64,000 nt of DNA from Escallonia rubra (GCA_033065855.1 JAVXUO010002860.1:1-64000), one strand, 5' to 3'; shown: positions 25,293 through 37,199, counted from the first letter of the stretch. The notes: a model not told the origin generated them from the letters alone. Translations and numbers: made by a program.

Positions 25293-26037
25293 GACACTTC
25301 CTCATCTAGAATCTTTCTTCTTTTGTTTCATTTGGTTTCCAAGATTGAGACATAGTTACTTTACTAGCTAATTATTAGTAAAAAGAACGTTTGGGTTAAA
25401 TTATTTTCGCTGAAAGCTGAAAGAAGGAAGAAAGATGCATTGCAGGCGTTCCCATATTGCGTTAGAACTTCCGATTCACCTTAATCTTGCCATGATGCCA
25501 TCTCTACAACTCTACAAGATTTATTTGACTTTTTTTTTCTTCTGAAATGCTATAAAGATCAATGATGTTCGATGTTAGTAGATTTGTGGTCTGATCATAT
25601 GATTCATATCAATGGATGAACAACAAAGATGTTCAGCATACAGTAACTCCTCATTATTCAATTTTGTAGAAGCAAAAGCATTCTAGGTTAGTTATCTAGT
25701 TTGATACTCCAGCATGGCTGCATGGGTGATTATTGAGATTATTGATTATTAATTGTGATTATTGATTATTTGAGTTCCGAATTGTGATTATTGATTGAGA
25801 TTGTTGACGGCGGATGAGACCCAATTAGATTGAATGTGTGATTTAATTGAATGATAGGTTGAAATTAAGTTAACGTCATAACGAAACATAACTGGAAAAG
25901 TAAAAGAATAAAATTATTTGGATACTTTTTCGTATTTTTTGTATATTATCGAAAAACGCACTTTATTTTGTTGCCATTTTACTTATAAAATAATTTATTA
26001 TTTTCGATTTATTTTTAGCATTCTCTGAGGTGAGATC
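25293..26037. other. Spacer after the chromovirus
   Basis: AT-rich sequence with a small family of GATTATTGATTATT repeats at about 25,730-25,800. It may be remaining intron of the aminotransferase locus, but I found no exon. GSTU promoter homology starts abruptly at about 26,038. Confidence 0.45.
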
Positions 26038-26514
26038 TCAGATAATTCTAACCCCACACCCCCCAACCCCGGCCAATTGCTCTTCAGAAGCTGTGGCAGG
26101 GTTTGATAGGAGGTTCACATATCTGATATGACCTCGGTTCCTATCCTCGTACATATTAGAGTCGCACATAGTAGTCTCTCACAGAGGAGAGAGACTCAAT
26201 AATGACACTGCACACACATTGTCACATTCTAATTCTTACTTCTCAAGAATCCTTCGGACTTCAAACTTTTTGACAAGGACACTATCACAAACTAAAAGGA
26301 TATCCCTCAAGGAATGAGTCTTTGATGTTGACTTTGTAATTTCTTCCTCCCCAAGTTCTTTGAATTGTTAACTTAATTTATGTCTTAAGATAATTAAACT
26401 CAATATATGCCTTTCAAAAATGAATATCTTGAACATCTATCCGGTTATACTAGGTCATTACATTTGGCACTGACTGCGTGAGTGCGCTGCAGTAAACAAT
26501 TGAAAAAGACCGGT

Positions 26515-26549
<35 letters not shown>

Positions 26550-26705
26550 CAGCTTCTCTCTTTTTCTTTCTGATAATAGTTTCATATGTTGACTACTCAA
26601 AGAAGACTTACGTAACACCTATAAAACAATGCCAGGAATATTCCGAGCAAGTCTATATATATAACTCCCAATTCCACCCAAGAACATCGCCAACAGAGAG
26701 AGAGA
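26038..26705 (+). promoter_or_regulatory. Promoter of GSTU gene 1
   Basis: Homologous to 37,200-37,917 and, in part, 57,590-58,304. It contains a TA microsatellite (26,516-26,547) where the sister gene has CA/TA repeats. The core is conserved in all three genes: CAGGAATATT, a TATA box (TCTATATATA, 26,652-26,661) and the leader CCCAATTCCACCCAAGAACATC just upstream of the ATG. Confidence 0.7.
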
Positions 26706-27556
26706 ATGGAGGGGCAAAGTGATGTTGTGCTGTTTGGGATGTGGGCTAGCCCCTTCTGCATCAGAGTTGAATTGGCTCTCAAACTCAAGGGCATACCCTA
26801 CCAATACGTCGAGGAGGACTTGCAAAACAAGAGCGATTTGCTCCTGCAATACAATCCTGTCCACAAAAAGGTACCTGTTCTGGTGCACAAAGGCAAGCCT
26901 GTTGCTGAGTCGATTGTAATTCTCGAATACATAGACGAGTGCTGGAGCAACACCCCAAGGCTGCTGCCAGATGATCCCCATGAGCGCTCCAAAGTCCGCT
27001 TCTGGGCCGACTTTTACGATCATAAGGTAGTAATCGCGTTTCTTCTCTTTTTTCTGGTCCATCAAGCGGGATAGCCTGAGACCCGAATCTGTGGCCATTC
27101 ACAGAAAAGGAAAGGCCTTCATTCCTGGGCTATCACCCTCTATAATCTCTCACTCGAAACTTTAGGATAACTGATGCTCTGTTTTCTTGAACACAGCTTA
27201 TGACAGGCCGCTCTCCTATCATCACCTTGAAAGGCAAAGAACAGGAAAAGGCTATGGAGGACTTCTCAGAGGTGCTCAGTGTGTTTGAAGAAGGAATAGC
27301 CAGAGATTTCCCACAAAGATCTCCTTTCTTCAACGGTGAGACCCTTGGTTTTGTCGATATCATGGTAGCCTCGAATTCGTACAGCTTCAGAGCCTTTAGC
27401 GAAGTCGCTGGTGTCACTTTTGACGAGGAAAAGCACTCGGCATTTTTCAAATGGGTGCATGCTCTGCAGGACTGCCATCTGATCAAGGAGGCGCTTCCTC
27501 CTCACGACAAAGTTGTTGCCAAATTCCGGAAGATGTTTCTCTCCCCAAAAGCTTGA
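26706..27556 (+). CDS. GSTU: Tau-class glutathione S-transferase, gene 1
   Basis: Exons 26,706-27,026 and 27,197-27,556, with a phase-0 intron, encode 226 residues, a normal GSTU length. The N-terminal thioredoxin-fold domain (about 5-80) has the catalytic serine in WASPF (Ser15) and the glutathione contacts KVPV (55-58) and ES (Glu68-Ser69), with the family signature SIVILEYID. The helical C-terminal domain starts at about residue 92. Family role: cytosolic conjugation of glutathione to xenobiotics and stress metabolites, usually stress-inducible. The single intron between the two domains is typical of the tau class. It is nearly identical to gene 3 (60,270), including both flanks, so they are recent duplicates. 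The start is the only ATG ahead of the conserved N-terminus and follows the conserved TATA/leader. Confidence 0.95.
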
Positions 27557-28388
27557 TCGCAAACAGAAAACAGAGCTTGTTTGCTCTGAAACTAAATAAT
27601 GTGATTATTGTATCAAATATTATAAATTTGTATTCGGTTAAATGTGCTTCATGAAAAACAAGTATACTGTTGTCGATGAATTTCCGAAAATAAGACACAT
27701 TAACATATATGTTGGTGTTTATCTTACAATGGCGAGAGATTCTATGTGGATGCCTTCGAGTCCATGGCTACGATCAGAGGGATTAGGATATTGATGGTCT
27801 TGCTGTGAATTTCCCAGCGTGCCAATGGTTTCTAGAGAGTGAATTTTAACTGCATTTGCCCTTTAATTTTTTAAAGAAATCTTTATGACATAGGCCCAGA
27901 TTGTGATTTATTAAGCCATGTGAAATCTCTTTTGTAAACGAGGAAATTCATAAAGCTCGAATCTCCTCTTTGAAAATTGAGGATCTCAAAAGTTTTGAGA
28001 TCTCATAGAAGGCAGTTGCTTGTGAAGACTGGAAATAATTCGTCAAGTTTTTGGAAAAGATACGACATTTCTGCTTGTAAAGATTTTTCAAAACAAGGCC
28101 ATATGAAAATCTGATACAAGGTGACAATCCAGAAAACGCTACGAAAATTTCTTTGCCAAGCTTGGGATTTTGATGAACAATTACTGAGGAGAGAATAAAT
28201 GTACTGAAAAACACATAGTACTCCGTAATAATTAAATTCATAGTGTCTTAACTAGTGTCATGTGGAGTCATCATCTATCGGTTAAAGGAAGCATTTCATG
28301 GCCCACCTTTGGTAATCTCAACACAATTCCAGTTTGAACGGGATCGTTGATAGCATTTGATACTGTCTTTTGTCTATAAAATATATAT
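27557..28388. other. 3' flank of GSTU gene 1
   Basis: 27,557-27,785 matches the flank of gene 3 (61,121-61,350) almost base for base. The two diverge at GAGGGATTA. The remainder is AT-rich with no recognised gene. Confidence 0.6.
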
Positions 28389-29650
28389 GGGTTAATTACT
28401 CACGGCACCCCTGAGGTTTACCCTAAATTACACACGGACCCCCATATCTTTTGAAAATTACACTCCGCTCCCCCCAGGTTTGTACCCGCATTTCACGGAG
28501 CCCCAAAAAATTGACGGGGACCCTAACTCCGTCTAAAAATTCTCTTTTTGGATTTTTCATCCCCAAACTGCCCTCACTTCTTCTTATTTTTGTCTAAAGA
28601 CTCCTGGACTTCTTCTTCTTCTTTTTGTCTCCGGTGGCGGCGGAGCCGGCCTCCTTGGCCTTGGGCTTCTTCTCGACGGGGGCCTTCTCGGCGACGGTGG
28701 GCTTCTTCTCCTCTGCCGGTTTCTTTTCCGGCGATGGGCGTCGCCTACAGTGTACACCACGACACAACAGCGGCGACCACCGCGCCACAGCCACCATCGC
28801 GCGGGATTCATCTTCGGCACCATCTTCGGTGCCATCTTGTGGTCAACCAGCCCTCATTCTCGGCGGAGCCGGCCTCCTTGGCCTTGGGCTTCTTCTCGGC
28901 GGGGGCTTTCTCGGCGACGGTGGGCTTCTTCTACTCTGCCAATTTCTTCTCCGGCGATGGACTCTGGCGTCGCCTACAGTGTACACCACGACACAACAGC
29001 GGCGACCACCGTCGCCGTACAGGTCCTCTCCTCACTTGCCTCCTTCACAAACCCGGCCTCCAAATCGGACTTCTCCAGCGTAAACGACATGTTCATCAAC
29101 GACCTCACAGACTTCTCGACCAGGCACCGATAAAACCCATTTGTGCGGTGTGCTTGGAGATGGATGAAGGTTTGGTGGTGCCAGATCTGTTGGTGACATT
29201 GTGGCACGGGTTCGTAATGGCGTGGTGGTGCCAGATCTGTTGACAACAGTGTAATGGAGGTTGGTTGCGATGGTGGTGGGTGGTTAGGCGTTGAGCGTTC
29301 AGTGCTTGGTTTGTGTTATTTAGGATCACCGTGGCAGTGGTTGTGTTTGTCTTACAGTGGTGATTGGGGGTGGGATGGTGTTTGGAGATGGGAATGACAA
29401 TGGACGTTGGTTGAAGTAGAAGGGAAGAGGCGATGGCCGATTCCGGCCAGTGTAGCCAAGAGTGAAGAGCCAGACAGTCCGTCCAAAATCCAAGACGATA
29501 CTGTGCAGTTAATATATGAGGGTAAAAATGTCTTTTTGCGTCCCACCGTTAACACCGTCGAAGAAATGGAGCGGAGTGTAATTTTCAAAAGATAGGGGGG
29601 TCCTTGTGTAATTTAAGGTAAACCTCAGGGGTGCCGTGAGTAATTAACCC
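28389..29650. mobile_element. Mutator-like non-autonomous element carrying host gene fragments (Pack-MULE type)
   Basis: Long inverted ends begin GGGTTAATTACTCACGGCAC and close with its reverse complement (GTGCCGTGAGTAATTAACCC). They extend through the AAATTACAC and TTTTGAAAATTACACTCCGC blocks, about 100 bp per side. The interior (28,600-29,450) is GC-rich and gene-like, with a 229-bp direct duplication and histone H2B-tail sequence on the minus strand. Class knowledge: Pack-MULEs trap gene pieces between Mutator ends. No clean 9-bp target duplication is visible because both flanks are TA-rich. There is no transposase. Confidence 0.8.
28594..28970 (-). pseudogene. Two captured fragments of a histone H2B N-terminal tail
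   Basis: On the minus strand, 28,620-28,740 encodes PEKKPAEEKKPTVAEKAPV, then EKKPKAKEAGSAATGDKKKKK. This is the lysine/alanine/proline-rich tail of plant H2B. A second, partly changed copy (KKPTVAEKAPAEKKPKAKEA) lies at about 28,860-28,950. The histone fold is absent in both. The neighbouring stretch GTGTACACCACGACAC is duplicated with them (period 229 bp), so duplication happened after capture. Identification rests on the tail motif pattern. Confidence 0.75.
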
Positions 29651-29721
29651 TATATTTTATTACACTCATTAACATATCCATTAACTTTCAATGTATGGAA
29701 ACAGACAAAGATTTGATACCG

Positions 29722-29756
<35 letters not shown>

Positions 29757-29757
<1 letters not shown>

Positions 29758-30361
29758 TCAAAGTAATCTAGCAATTCTGCTAGTTTTATGCCATTCTTTT
29801 ACTAGATAATTCACTCAAGAGAGAAGCATGGTAGATATGATGTGAACTAATTGCGATGTGCACTTATAATTGGTATTATGTGCCCTTTGTGACTTGACGA
29901 GATTGTTATAATCATCATTATTTGAGGAACAATATGTAACATAAAACTTCTAGGAAATGCATATAGTTTTATACAAGTAATTTGCATGAATGGAGGAACA
30001 TAGTTTTGAGCCATTTGAGTTTATAGTCCGGCAACTAATAAAATGAAAATAAAAATAAAAAAACTTTTAGCATTGTATAAAGTTGGCATGGGTGACAAAC
30101 TTTTGAGCCGCATTATTTCAAGAGTGATTATGTTGTGGAGTTTTGAAGCTTAGATCTAGAGCTGAAATTTCTTAGACATATTTCCTCATTAGAAGTTCAA
30201 ATATCCATCCGTCCATCGGCTCACTAGACTTGATTTTCTGGTTGGATAAAGTTCTCAGAACATTAAAATTTGTTTCAATTATATGTTCTACATGTTTTTG
30301 GGTTGACATATGGATTTGAGAAAGATTGGAACTTCTTTACAAACATGATGTTTTCCTTTTA
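29757..30361 (+). repeat. Block shared with the 3' flank of GSTU gene 3
   Basis: AAGTAATCTAGCAATTCTGC and the following ~570 bp recur at 61,686-62,152, and the match resumes after the Mutator-like insertion at 31,511-31,829 (against 62,153-62,457). No coding region is recognised. It shows that genes 1 and 3 share at least 1.5 kb of downstream DNA. A TA microsatellite (29,726-29,754) precedes it. Confidence 0.85.
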
Positions 30362-31510
30362 GGGATAATTGCGTAAAATACCCCTGTAATTTGGGGTCGT
30401 TGCAAAAAAATTCATCGCGTTACAAAAATTGTAAAAGAACACATGTGATTGTAATAGTGTTGCAATCGTTAAATAAATCGTCCAAATTGACAGAGCGTGA
30501 TGTTCACTCTCTTAAGAAGTCCGTTTGGTAGTTTTTAATACATTAAAAAGACTAAAATACCCTCACTTTCTTTTTTCTCTCCCACTCAAGTCCCAACTTC
30601 TTCTCCAATTCAACCAAATTCTAACCCTAGCCACTAGCCCTAGCCGCTACCTTCACTAGAAAAAAACCTAGCCGCTAGCCCGCAACCCTCAATCAAAACC
30701 CAAGTTGTAATTTCTACCACCCCCTCCCCAATTTCTGCCGCCTCCGAGCCCCAACCACCAACCATCACCCTATGTCGCCGCGCCGCCACCCACCGCGAGC
30801 TCTGCATCGCTGGACCCGTCGTCAATCGAACCATGTGCACCGTCGCCAACCTCGTAATCAGGCCCAACCACCTGCACCACACCCAAATGTAACCCTAATC
30901 GCACGAACTCACCATTTGCACCGTCGCCAACCCCGCAATCAAGCCCAGCCACCTGCGCCGCACCCAAACGCAACCCTAATCGCACGAACTCAGATCTGGG
31001 GTTTTAATCGCACATTGCGATTGAAACCCTAGATCTGAGTTTCTGCGATTTGGGTAAATCAACCACACAGGTTACCGCGCGAGGTCGTGGTAGAAAGAAT
31101 CATGGCTGGGCTGGCACGAGCATCATCGTTGCCTCTGATCTCGCTGTGAGATCTTCAAAGTGCACGGACCTTATTGCGCGGCTGGGGCGCCTCGGCGAAG
31201 GCACTCGGTTTCGAGGACAAGTTTGTTGGTCCCGAGTCTTCCTTCTAAGCCGCATTAAAACTCGGCAAGAATGAAGGGGCGACGAAAGGAGGGGGAAGGC
31301 TTTGACGGTGTTGTGGCGGCGAAGGGCGGGGCTTGGGTTCTGGCCAAGACTTATTTCTACAGGGGTATTTTAGACAATTTATTTAAATCGTTACAGAAAC
31401 CGTCGGATGCAACACTATTACAATCACAGGTGTTCTTTTGCAATTTTTGTAACGCGAGGGATTTTTTTGCAACGACCCCAAACCACATGGGTATTTTACG
31501 CAATTATTCC
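30362..31510. mobile_element. Mutator-like non-autonomous element with 9-bp target duplication
   Basis: 1,149 bp, from GGGATAATTGCG to CGCAATTATTCC. The long inverted ends (about 140 bp) share GGGTCGTTGCAAAAAAATTC and the TTTTTGTAACGCG block. The flanking duplication is TTCCTTTTA (30,353-30,361 and 31,511-31,519). The empty site is seen in the sister block at about 62,150, where TTCCTTTT occurs once. The interior has a ~78-bp tandem duplication (about 30,830-30,985, CACCGTCGCCAACC...CGCACGAACTC) and GC-rich, possibly captured sequence that I cannot identify. Confidence 0.9.
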
Positions 31511-31829
31511 TTCCTTTTAAGACGGGGCTGCGGCAAAGCCTGGCCTTAGGAAAAAGTCATGAAGTTGAAGGTTTGAATTTCTTTTGGGTGATCAAGAAGA
31601 GGTGTGGCAGAGAGAAGCGCGTCTCTCTCTTTCACCTGCCTTTCTAAAAAGCTGAAAGATGCTTTCTTTGTACTCTTTCTTCTTTACTCCAACTTGCAAG
31701 ACTTTCAGGCTCTGTTACATGGCTGATTTTTAACCTTTTCTAGCTCCTTCAGTACTTTCTTCCACATCCCTTTCACTCTCTGTGGTTGACCCGGCCCTGC
31801 TTCCTTTTTTCGGTCAACCAGCTTTTTGC

Positions 31830-33516
31830 ATTGCAAAATTTATTTTTCACTAATAAATTCACTTTGATTAAATGATACTAGATGACATTTACTTTTTATT
31901 ATTTCTGAAGAGATAATGGAAGATTTAAGAAGTGAAAGAAATCAACTTCTAAAATTGTGTCCCTATTGATAAGGGATAAATGTGGTTGGTTACTTATTAG
32001 TGAGTAGTTATTTTCCAAGTTGGTAGTTTCTTGTAATGGTAGCTATTCTCTACAAAGCTTCTAGTATACATAGTGGGTTAAAGAAGAAGCAAGACACATA
32101 ATCAATCATCAATCAGACATAATTAGTCTTTTTCTTTCTTTAGTTTAGAGGCTTGTGNTGCCATCAATAGGAAGTTCAGCTTTCAGACTTTGAATTAGGG
32201 TGTAAACATTCGCATTCAATCGAAGTTCTCTTTGTCATTTATGGGCGTGCATTCTTTTACTTGCAATTTCTATCTGTTCGTCGAAGTTTCTCGCTTTCAG
32301 GAAAATTCTCAAGCCCTAGGGGCAAAAAAGATCCCGCACTTTTAATCGATCGTGCCGCCGGCGCACCGATCGATAATGAGTTTGCCCAGCAGCGCAAACA
32401 TTGGCACGCCCAGTGGGACCTTGTACCTGAAAGTGGGAAATGCCAACAATATGTTTCCAAGCAATTCCTTGGAATTTTAGGCCCGATTTGATGAATTAAG
32501 GGCCGATTTCTGAGTAAATTTGATGAAATGCCGTACTTCAGCATCATTAGTGCCCAAAAATTTTAAACCATTGTCTCTTTCATTTTATATGAAGTCGACA
32601 GTGGATGATTTAATGGAATTTTGGTATGATCTAATGGATTGCATTGATGCAAACCATGGTCAGTCTATTCTACCATTGATTTTGGTAGATACCTCCAACG
32701 AATTATATCGGTTTGAAAACTATATTAAAACCTTGATGGAAATAGATCATCCATCCTTTTTAGAGGATGTAGAGGATGAATTAAAAGAATGCTGGGCATT
32801 GATTCACAGAGTTGGATGGATGAGGAATGAAGTGGAATTGTTTCTTTCCACATTTGTTAGGGGTGAAAATTTAGAAGCTGATAGTTATTCTTTGGATAAT
32901 GAAAATAAGATAATGCCAAACATGGCTGAAACAAAATAGTATTTTAAAGATGAAAGCAACCAATTCATGGTTACTAAAAATTGCACAACTAACTATCAAG
33001 AAGAGTCATTGCAAAATAGCCAACTTCAAGTGTTATCTCCAGACAATTCAAGTGAGTTATTCGATGAATTGCGTGAAAAGTGCTTATCGTGGGAAAATCA
33101 TTTGAATGCATTGATACAACTGGCTAAAGCACCAAAAGCGATGTAAATTTTTTTTGTAAAATCGATATCGTGCCAGAAATGGCTGAAAAAGTTGAACAAC
33201 CATGTCCATTCTCATATGAGATTGATATGTCAAAAGAAGATTTACTCGATATGGCTGGGGGGGCAAGTTTGCAAGCTTATTTTTGCTGAAAGCAAAAAAG
33301 AGCCCTTTTCGTGCGGCGTGTATAACGAGGCAACCGTGGCCGTCGATTTAAAATTCTCCACTGTTGGTGAATTTGAAGCTTTTGACACCATGAAAAATGA
33401 TGGAGAACATGTATTGTTGGTGCCAATCGTTGTTATTCTTTTTGGTGTAAACTACCCTATTTGGGTTTATGGAGCACATCAATGTAGAGTATTTATTCAA
33501 CGGTTATTAAGAACTG
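31830..33516 (+). mobile_element. Remnant of an LTR retroelement (LTR, primer site, non-coding interior)
   Basis: The sister block ends at about 31,829, where this insertion begins. An LTR-like stretch reaches about 32,250. TTGGCACGCCCAGTGGGACC at about 32,400-32,420 is a leader/primer-site phrase I associate with plant Gypsy-type elements. The interior (32,520-32,940 and 33,190-33,510) has acidic, unrecognised open frames and no polymerase domain. It is broken and incomplete; limits are approximate. Confidence 0.5.
32158..32158. other. Ambiguous base (N)
   Basis: A single undetermined base within the retroelement remnant; it marks a local assembly or consensus uncertainty. Confidence 0.99.
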
Positions 33517-34838
33517 TGATGCCAAGGAAAGTGGGTTCGTACCTACGTGGAGGTCTCACAAAGGCTGCAGTCCGAGTCAGTTTCCAAGTGTGCAAAGTGA
33601 AAGACAGCAAGGGTGGAACACGGGAAGAGACTAAGGGCTTCCGAGACAAAGCTTGAGGGTGGCAGTGCTGCGAGGGCGATAACGCAGGATGAATACACGA
33701 CGACAGTCACAGTCTGATGCTTATGTCCAGAGTCAGGGTCCTGTATGTTTCTCTCTCTAGGATTCTAGGGTGAGAAAGTGCAAATGTTCTGAAAATGTCC
33801 AACAGTTATGTTCCGTCCCAAATGAATTCTCAAGACTTCTATTTATAGAGATTGAGATGATGATGTCATTAACCGACACGTGGCGCTCCCTGGGCGTGAC
33901 ACGTCACTGGGGGGGTCCACGGGTGCTGTTGCTCCACGGACTGTCGAATCGCATATTCACCCGGCCTGCCCCTCACAGCGTCGCTCTGTCTGTCTAGAAA
34001 GACTGGCTCCCACAGCGTCGGTGTGGCCAAAGAACCCCCTTGATCTAGCCTCCACTCCAAGCCCTTGCGGAGTTCCACAGGCCTAGCAGCGGTGGGGAAG
34101 ACCCAATGCCCAACTGCCAGGTGAACTAGGCCCGATGCCCTCCGAAGACCTGCTCCCGTCTCGGAGTGACCCGGGGGTCATAGTCCCTAGGGGTGCCGAC
34201 GCAAGCCCCCAGTGCCGGAGCACGTAGGCCAGTCACGCAGGCACCTTGGCGGATATAATGTCCCGGAGGAGTCACCTATTCCACGGGCTGAGGTAGCATT
34301 CCAGAGGATCCGTCTACCTGGATTAAGGGGAGTCTTCATGCTGGAGCACTTAGAACTCCCTGACAGAGATAGTGTCCCGGAGGAGTCGCCTATCCCCGCG
34401 GGGGAGTCCTTGTGCCGGAGCATTCGGAGCGCATCAAGGTAGAATCCCGGAGGATCCGTCTACCCGACTGGCCGAGGTAGTATCCCAGATGAGCCGTTTA
34501 CCTGGCGGAAGGGGAATTAAAGAGCTCCCTGGCGGAGATGGTGTCCCGGAGGAGTCGCCTATCCCCACGGGTGAGTCCTTGTGCCAGAGCACATAAAGCG
34601 CGTCAAGTAGTATCCCGGAGGATACGTCTACCCGACTGGCCGAGGTAGCATCCCGGAGGAGCCGTCTACCTGGCGGAAGGGGAGTTGAAGAGCTCCCTGG
34701 CGGAGATAGTGTCCCGGAAGAGTCGCCTATCCCCGCGGGTGAGTCCTTGTGCCGGAGCACTCGGAGCGCGTCAAGGTAGCATCCCGGAAGAGCCGTCTAC
34801 CTGGCGGAAGGGGAGTTGAATAGCTCCCTGACGGAGAT
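33517..34838 (-). mobile_element. Truncated LTR of the same family as 39,828-42,494
   Basis: The first ~700 bp (from TGATGCCAAGGAAAGTGGG) match 39,828-40,500. On the minus strand this carries a TATAAATAG box followed by the R/U5 part and ends GGCATCA. The U3 side here is made of a ~167-bp tandem repeat (about 34,190-34,838) with GTCCCGGAGGAGTCGCCTA, which differs from the repeat in the sister LTR. It is cut off at a GSTU exon scrap on the right. Confidence 0.65.
34190..34838 (+). repeat. ~167-bp satellite-like tandem repeat in an LTR
   Basis: GAGATAGTGTCCCGGAGGAG recurs at about 34,365, 34,533 and 34,701 in slightly changed form. Each unit contains two or three shorter TCCCGGAGGAnnCGTCTACC sub-repeats. 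It is GC-rich, and the open frames inside are by-products of the repetition. Confidence 0.8.
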
Positions 34839-34884
34839 AGTTGTTGCCTGGATCCGGGAGAAGTTTCTCTCCCCAAAAGCTGGA
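34839..34884 (+). pseudogene. GSTU: 3' scrap of a GSTU exon 2
   Basis: It matches the last ~45 bp of GSTU exon 2 (VVAWIREKFLSPKA-type end; stop TGA changed to TGG). It is followed by the usual GSTU 3' flank. The rest of this copy is replaced by the LTR on its left. Confidence 0.85.
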
Positions 34885-35767
34885 CCGGAGACAGAAAACA
34901 GAGCTGGTTTTCGCTGCACTAAATGAAGTGTCATGTTTGACTCCAGAATGCGACCATTGTATCAAATATTATGGTACGAAGACAATAAATTTGTATTCAG
35001 TTAGATCTGCTACATGAACAACAAGTATATTGTTGTCGATGAATTTCCAAAAATAATTCAGATTACATATATGTTGGTGTTTATCTTTCAATGGCGAGAG
35101 ATTCTGTGTGGATGCCCTCGAATCCATCGCCAAGATCAACGGGATTGTAATATATCCCGACGACCATGCAACAATCTACCCCATGCAAAGTTAAAACTAT
35201 GCAGAATTAGCATATTCAACATCAAACATTATGGTATGACAACAATAAACTTGTATTCGGTTACAAGTGCTTCATGCAAAACGAGTATATGGCCGAGGAC
35301 TATGTTGGTGTTTATCTTTCAATAGCATGCCCTCACGAAAAGCTTCCAAGATCAGGAATTGTAATATACACATTTTGACACCATGCATGATGTATTCCGT
35401 GTGCAAAGTTTACTCATAACTACACAGAATTCTGAACATTGACAGCATATTCAAGATAACTAGAAACATGATTACATGCCAAATCAAAACCAGCAAATAG
35501 ATTGGACATCACGGTTCAAGTTGCAGAGAAACAGCAATTTTAAATCCATAAGGGAACAATCAAGTTGAGCAATTCATATACCGAATATAGGATAAAAATT
35601 CAGGCCTCGTTTCCAGACAAGAAAGTCACTATTACCAATTACAATAGAATTTTTGAGATAAACAAAATAAGTTTCAACACCTCAAATTACATTTCCTCAA
35701 CTCCTTGACACCAGCTGCCACCAAAATTACACTCGAGCAAGATAAAAAGCTCCATAAAAGATTAAAT
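34885..35767 (+). repeat. GSTU 3' flank joined to L34 3' UTR (shared segment)
   Basis: It corresponds to 17,440-18,341 and to 39,444-39,822 plus 42,500-43,062. Marks are TTGTTGTCGATGAATTTCC and, on the minus strand, the L34 3' UTR at about 35,690-35,767. No gene is seen; short open frames are not conserved. Confidence 0.75.
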
Positions 35768-35861
35768 TTAGCTCTTGGCAGCTTGCTTTTCCTTGGTCTT
35801 CTGATTCTTTAGAACCTTCTTAACGATCTTTCGCTCTTTCACTAAGAAGGCTCTAATGGTC
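35768..35861 (-). pseudogene. RPL34: Last exon of 60S ribosomal protein L34, second copy
   Basis: It encodes [20 protein letters not shown], then [10 protein letters not shown] and a stop after a TTGCAG acceptor. It shows a few amino-acid changes from the other two copies (for example KER in place of EDQ or EEQ), as expected for an unconstrained fragment. Its upstream intron is fused to NAC sequence at 35,884. Confidence 0.85.
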
Positions 35862-35883
35862 CTGCAAAACCAATAGAGATATG

Positions 35884-36499
35884 CCATTACCTGAAACCCC
35901 TACATATGACATAATTACCCAACATGCTAACAGTACCACCCAATTCAGTACTTCTGACAGCATCTCATTAACAACAAAAGCAAGCTCAGTAGTCCACTAC
36001 GGTGTTAACAATGACTCTATTGCTAGTTTTTCTCCTTTAGATGTATCCCCCTACGAACCCTTTAACCCAGTAGCAACTAGTACTAGAATGCCATCTTAAG
36101 TTTCCATCTCAAACCATGGAGACATTTTGACAGGATACACTTTTCTATCCCCTGAACCTACTAACTGCACAGCTGATGCTTCTTCCTTGCTTTTAAACAT
36201 GTCATCCTCCATGTTTGGAGACTTTGGTAACAGGGCCTCAGAGAGTTTATACTATGGTGGTGTGGTTCATGACCAGTATAATGGATTTTCGATCACTCTA
36301 CCGGAAGGATTCTAGAAAATGTTGGTCAGGGAGAAGAGAGAGCCTTGGTAAAGGGCGACGCAAATGTGCCTCAATTTGAAGATCAGTGGGGGATTCCCTC
36401 CAGTTTGACCGATTTTTGGAAATCAAATTTTCTGTGCGATTCTTCACCTTGTCCTAGTGAGATGTCCACCAGCTATTCTACAAACAAGTGCCACACTTG
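35884..36499 (+). pseudogene. NAC exon-3 fragment (copy 2)
   Basis: It matches 14,077-14,693 with stops and small indels, and continues into the NAC 3' flank to about 36,880. It has the same left junction with L34 as copy 1. It lacks the DNA-binding domain and so cannot act as a NAC protein. Confidence 0.9.
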
Positions 36500-37199
36500 A
36501 GTTTTATTTACTGAAACCATTGTTTTTCAGTTTTGTTCACTCCTATTTCTCGGAACAATCTATCTGTTCAGATTACTTTTAACCTGGTACTGCTGTACAA
36601 ATCTTCATGTTGGGTTGAACTTTACTAGAACAAATTGGTGAACCCAATGTTTCAATTTAGTGGTATTAGTAGATTTTTATTAGATTCCAATATTTGCGAT
36701 GAAAGTGTTTAGCATATGGACCGATGGTGCAATACTCTTTCAGTCTTCATTGTTGTTTGTTTCTCTTCATCTCATTTCCAATCTTGCACACATTCTTACT
36801 CCCGATGCCTCTTTAGCTAAATCCTAGGACAGGTTTCGCATGTATGAACATTGTAAAGGAAACTTAAATAAGCATTGTTTGACAAGGAGATAGCTTGAGA
36901 GATTGCTAGAAATTTTGCACGAAGTTTATAATCGTATAGGGATGTGGATTTCTTTGTAGGAGTTACACAAGCCCTATCCCCTGCTGTTAATTTTGGTTCT
37001 TGTGCACTGTCTTTCTAACGCGTATTCCTCAGTTATCTTAACATAGTAGCTTTCATACAGGAATACTATTACTTACCAAGCCAAAAGAAAAAGGAGGAGT
37101 GACAGAGACTGTCCGGCTCTTTAAAAGAGACCTTGAAACAGCTTAGGATCATCTCACCCTTTCAGGTGTTTAAGCTTCGTGTCTCAATGATATGATAAA

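Noticed and set aside
26619-27098. Long open frames antisense to GSTU exon 1 (also at 60,231-60,662)
   Set aside because: They are shadows of the conserved GSTU coding strand; no independent evidence.
28548-29243. 231-residue plus-strand open frame as a gene
   Set aside because: It is antisense to the captured H2B tail and crosses the internal duplication.
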